From: an uncultured Oscillospiraceae bacterium
GTDB taxonomy: Bacteria > Bacillota > Clostridia > Oscillospirales > Oscillospiraceae
Direction of reading: 5' to 3'
Assembly (NCBI GenBank): GCA_934569225.1
Contig: CAKTKC010000018.1
Span: 1 to 60,517, forward strand
DNA: 60,517 nt
Numbering within the stretch: the stretch's first letter is position 1; every line of letters starts with the position of its first letter. The notes below the pieces were generated by a model that was not told the DNA's origin, did not search any database, and saw only the letters and a program-made list of their open reading frames with translations. Made by a program: the position numbers and the translations under genes. Below are positions 60,465-60,517 of this stretch, piece after piece.

Positions 60465-60517
60465 ATGACAGGTATTGGACTTATCATCGTATTTGTTCTT
60501 GCCATCGCGCTGATGAT
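60465..60517 (+). CDS. Start of a membrane protein, cut by the window end
   Basis: Only 17 residues are visible (MTGIGLIIVFVLAIALM), all hydrophobic, after AAGAAGGGAG. The opening resembles that of GntP-type carboxylate/gluconate permeases. This is too little to assign. Confidence 0.4.
   Translation, partial: MTGIGLIIVFVLAIALM

Overview
The window looks like a chromosomal segment of a GC-rich Bacillota, most likely a gut Clostridia of the Oscillospirales type. This rests on a PolC-type replicative polymerase, strong AGGAGG ribosome sites, the gene order pyrH-frr-uppS-cdsA-dxr-rseP-ispG-polC, and gut-Firmicutes-style intergenic repeats. The genus is inference.

Layout. (1) 1-7893, plus strand: an ECF transporter (S, T and two ATPases), an MFS carrier, a uridine-phosphorylase-family enzyme, a TenA-family enzyme, a nucleoside hydrolase and a fucose-isomerase-like protein. 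Together they look like one salvage or catabolic operon for a nucleoside-like compound. (2) 8380-26380: a D-glucarate/galactarate block. It has garD, a TctCBA uptake system, garR, a DHDPS-family lyase (probable stand-in for GarL), gudD, a glycerate 2-kinase, a D-2-hydroxyacid dehydrogenase, a glycerol-dehydrogenase-like enzyme, an AEC carrier and an IlvD/Edd dehydratase. It also has a PrpR-like AAA+ regulator whose ATPase motifs are degenerate. A TTTCA-N5-TGAAA dyad sits 83.5-84.5 nt upstream of the -10 box at four promoters of this block, which suggests one regulon. (3) 26751-30002: a TetR gene followed by six small metabolic or hypothetical genes. (4) 30037-41652: an 11.6 kb integrative element in the 3' half of tRNA-Trp, bounded by 45-bp direct repeats. 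It carries integrase, excisionase, a replication module, TerS/TerL, a sigma-like factor and a CI-like switch, but no recognisable portal, capsid or tail gene. It also carries a type III toxin-antitoxin locus: a strong promoter, two RNA pseudoknot repeats, a terminator and a TenpN/ToxN-like toxin. (5) 41608-53365, minus strand: two tRNA genes, a second uridine phosphorylase, and the polC/isoprenoid/envelope/translation operon. (6) 53614-60517, plus strand: glnS, a small XRE-membrane protein pair, and an rnfC2-metV-metF methylenetetrahydrofolate reductase set in which RnfC carries a MetV-like domain at its N-terminus. The window ends in the first codons of a membrane protein.

In the sugar-acid block, galactarate and glucarate are imported, dehydrated by GarD and GudD to 5-keto-4-deoxyglucarate, and probably cleaved to pyruvate and tartronate semialdehyde. 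GarR would then reduce the latter to glycerate, and the kinase would make 2-phosphoglycerate. The strongest candidate for a new system is the type III toxin-antitoxin unit inside the capsid-less element. The second is the precisely spaced operator set shared by the sugar-acid promoters.
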